From NCBI RefSeq assembly GCF_004016525.1, contig NZ_SACJ01000008.1, positions 124,001-188,000 of the forward strand: DNA of 64,000 nt, given 5' to 3'. The notes under the pieces are model-generated. The model saw nothing but the letters and a program-made list of their open reading frames with translations, did no database searches and had not been told where the DNA came from. Shown here in pieces: positions 63,501-64,000 of this stretch (positions are counted from its first letter, which is position 1; each line of letters begins with the position of its first letter). The DNA is from Flavobacterium sufflavum. Lineage in GTDB: Bacteria > Bacteroidota > Bacteroidia > Flavobacteriales > Flavobacteriaceae. The position numbers were made by a program, and so were the translations under genes.

Positions 63501-64000
63501 TAAATTACTTTCGCTTCGTTATGTAATAGATTAATTAATTCGTCTAAATTATCTGGAGAAATCATTTTTATTGCTGATTTTGGAGCAGGTTTTTCAAATT
63601 TTACTGCTTTTGTGTTTATTGCAACGGCAATTGGTTCAACAACGTTTAATGATTTTGTTCTGGCAGTCATGATTCCTCTCATGTTTGGAATGCGTAAATC
63701 TTTTTCTTCGACAATTCCTTTTTGACCACCAATAATTAAAGGTAACGAAGTAGAAATAGTTTCTTTTCCTCCGTCAATTTCGCGAACGGCTTTTATGTTT
63801 GTTCCATCAACGGTAATGTCAATACAAGAATTTAAGAAATTATATCCTAAAATACCGGCAATCATTCCTGGAACCATTCCTCCATTATAATCTAAAGATT
63901 CTTTTCCTGCAATAACTAAATCATAAGCTCCTGATTTTATTACTTCGGCTAATTGTTTAGCAACAAAAAAACCGTCAGTAGGAGTGGCGTTGATACGAAT
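63500..64000 (-). CDS. etfB: Electron transfer flavoprotein subunit beta, N-terminus outside window
   Basis: The frame is open to the window edge, so the start lies beyond base 64000. The visible 166 residues carry the C-terminal two thirds: ATPTDGFFVAKQLAEVIKSG, LVIAGKESLDYNGGMVPGM, and ending LLHNEAKVI. EtfB binds AMP and pairs with EtfA. The etfB-etfA order is standard. Confidence 0.93.
   Translation of the reverse strand: MRINATPTDGFFVAKQLAEVIKSGAYDLVIAGKESLDYNGGMVPGMIAGILGYNFLNSCIDITVDGTNIKAVREIDGGKETISTSLPLIIGGQKGIVEEKDLRIPNMRGIMTARTKSLNVVEPIAVAINTKAVKFEKPAPKSAIKMISPDNLDELINLLHNEAKVI

Noticed and set aside
1-64000. CRISPR array or Cas genes
   Set aside because: No regularly spaced repeat with unique spacers was seen and no Cas-like protein is encoded.

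Overview
The window is chromosomal DNA from a member of the Bacteroidota, most likely Flavobacterium or a close relative. The evidence is two SusC/SusD pairs, an ECF sigma/FecR pair, a hybrid two-component regulator, promoters of the TAnnTTTG type, low GC, and flavobacterial housekeeping genes (era, der, folA, thyA, etfA, etfB). The species cannot be named from the sequence alone.

Bases 1-35990 are carbohydrate-utilisation DNA. The left edge carries secreted pectin enzymes: a PL10 pectate lyase cut by the window edge, a CE8 pectinesterase, a PL9-type lyase and an alpha/beta-hydrolase esterase. A palindromic repeat, tRNA-Trp and a membrane protein separate these from a GH2 enzyme, an aldo/keto reductase and a LacI-type regulator. 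Identical 14-bp operator-like sites lie in front of the reductase and the regulator. Next comes a pectin locus with cell-surface signalling: ECF sigma, FecR anti-sigma, SusC with an STN domain, SusD, two esterases, a CE12-type rhamnogalacturonan acetylesterase and a second CE8 pectinesterase. A second locus has a GH3 enzyme divergent from a hybrid two-component regulator, followed by a SusC (no STN) and SusD. A shared G-rich motif, two copies in the GH3/regulator gap and one inverted copy before the second susC, is a candidate binding site of the regulator. Three LacI-type palindromes lie just upstream of the same susC.

Bases 36025-56174 are an integrated genomic island of about 20 kb. It is bounded by 64-bp direct repeats (one mismatch) made of the 3' part of an initiator tRNA-Met gene plus its terminator. 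The intact tRNA is on the right, next to a tyrosine integrase. The island looks more AT-rich than its surroundings and shows no conjugation or virion genes. It carries a RepA-like ATPase, a pair resembling the GAPS4 anti-phage system, a GIY-YIG/NUMOD nuclease beside a divergent family-A-like polymerase, a DUF3871/Sak4-like recombination module, a helicase IV-like protein with zinc ribbons, a PD-(D/E)XK nuclease, an AlbA_2-domain protein, a run of five envelope genes ending in a membrane J-domain protein, a small helix-turn-helix protein and the integrase.

Bases 56221-64000 are conserved housekeeping DNA: era, der, a small membrane protein, folA, a 2TM protein, a glycogen-binding-like protein, thyA, a bifunctional nuclease, etfA and the 3' part of etfB.

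The least-described parts are the island's polymerase/recombination module, the nuclease and AlbA_2 genes, and the J-domain envelope operon. All functions are read from motifs and remembered family resemblance; no database search was run.
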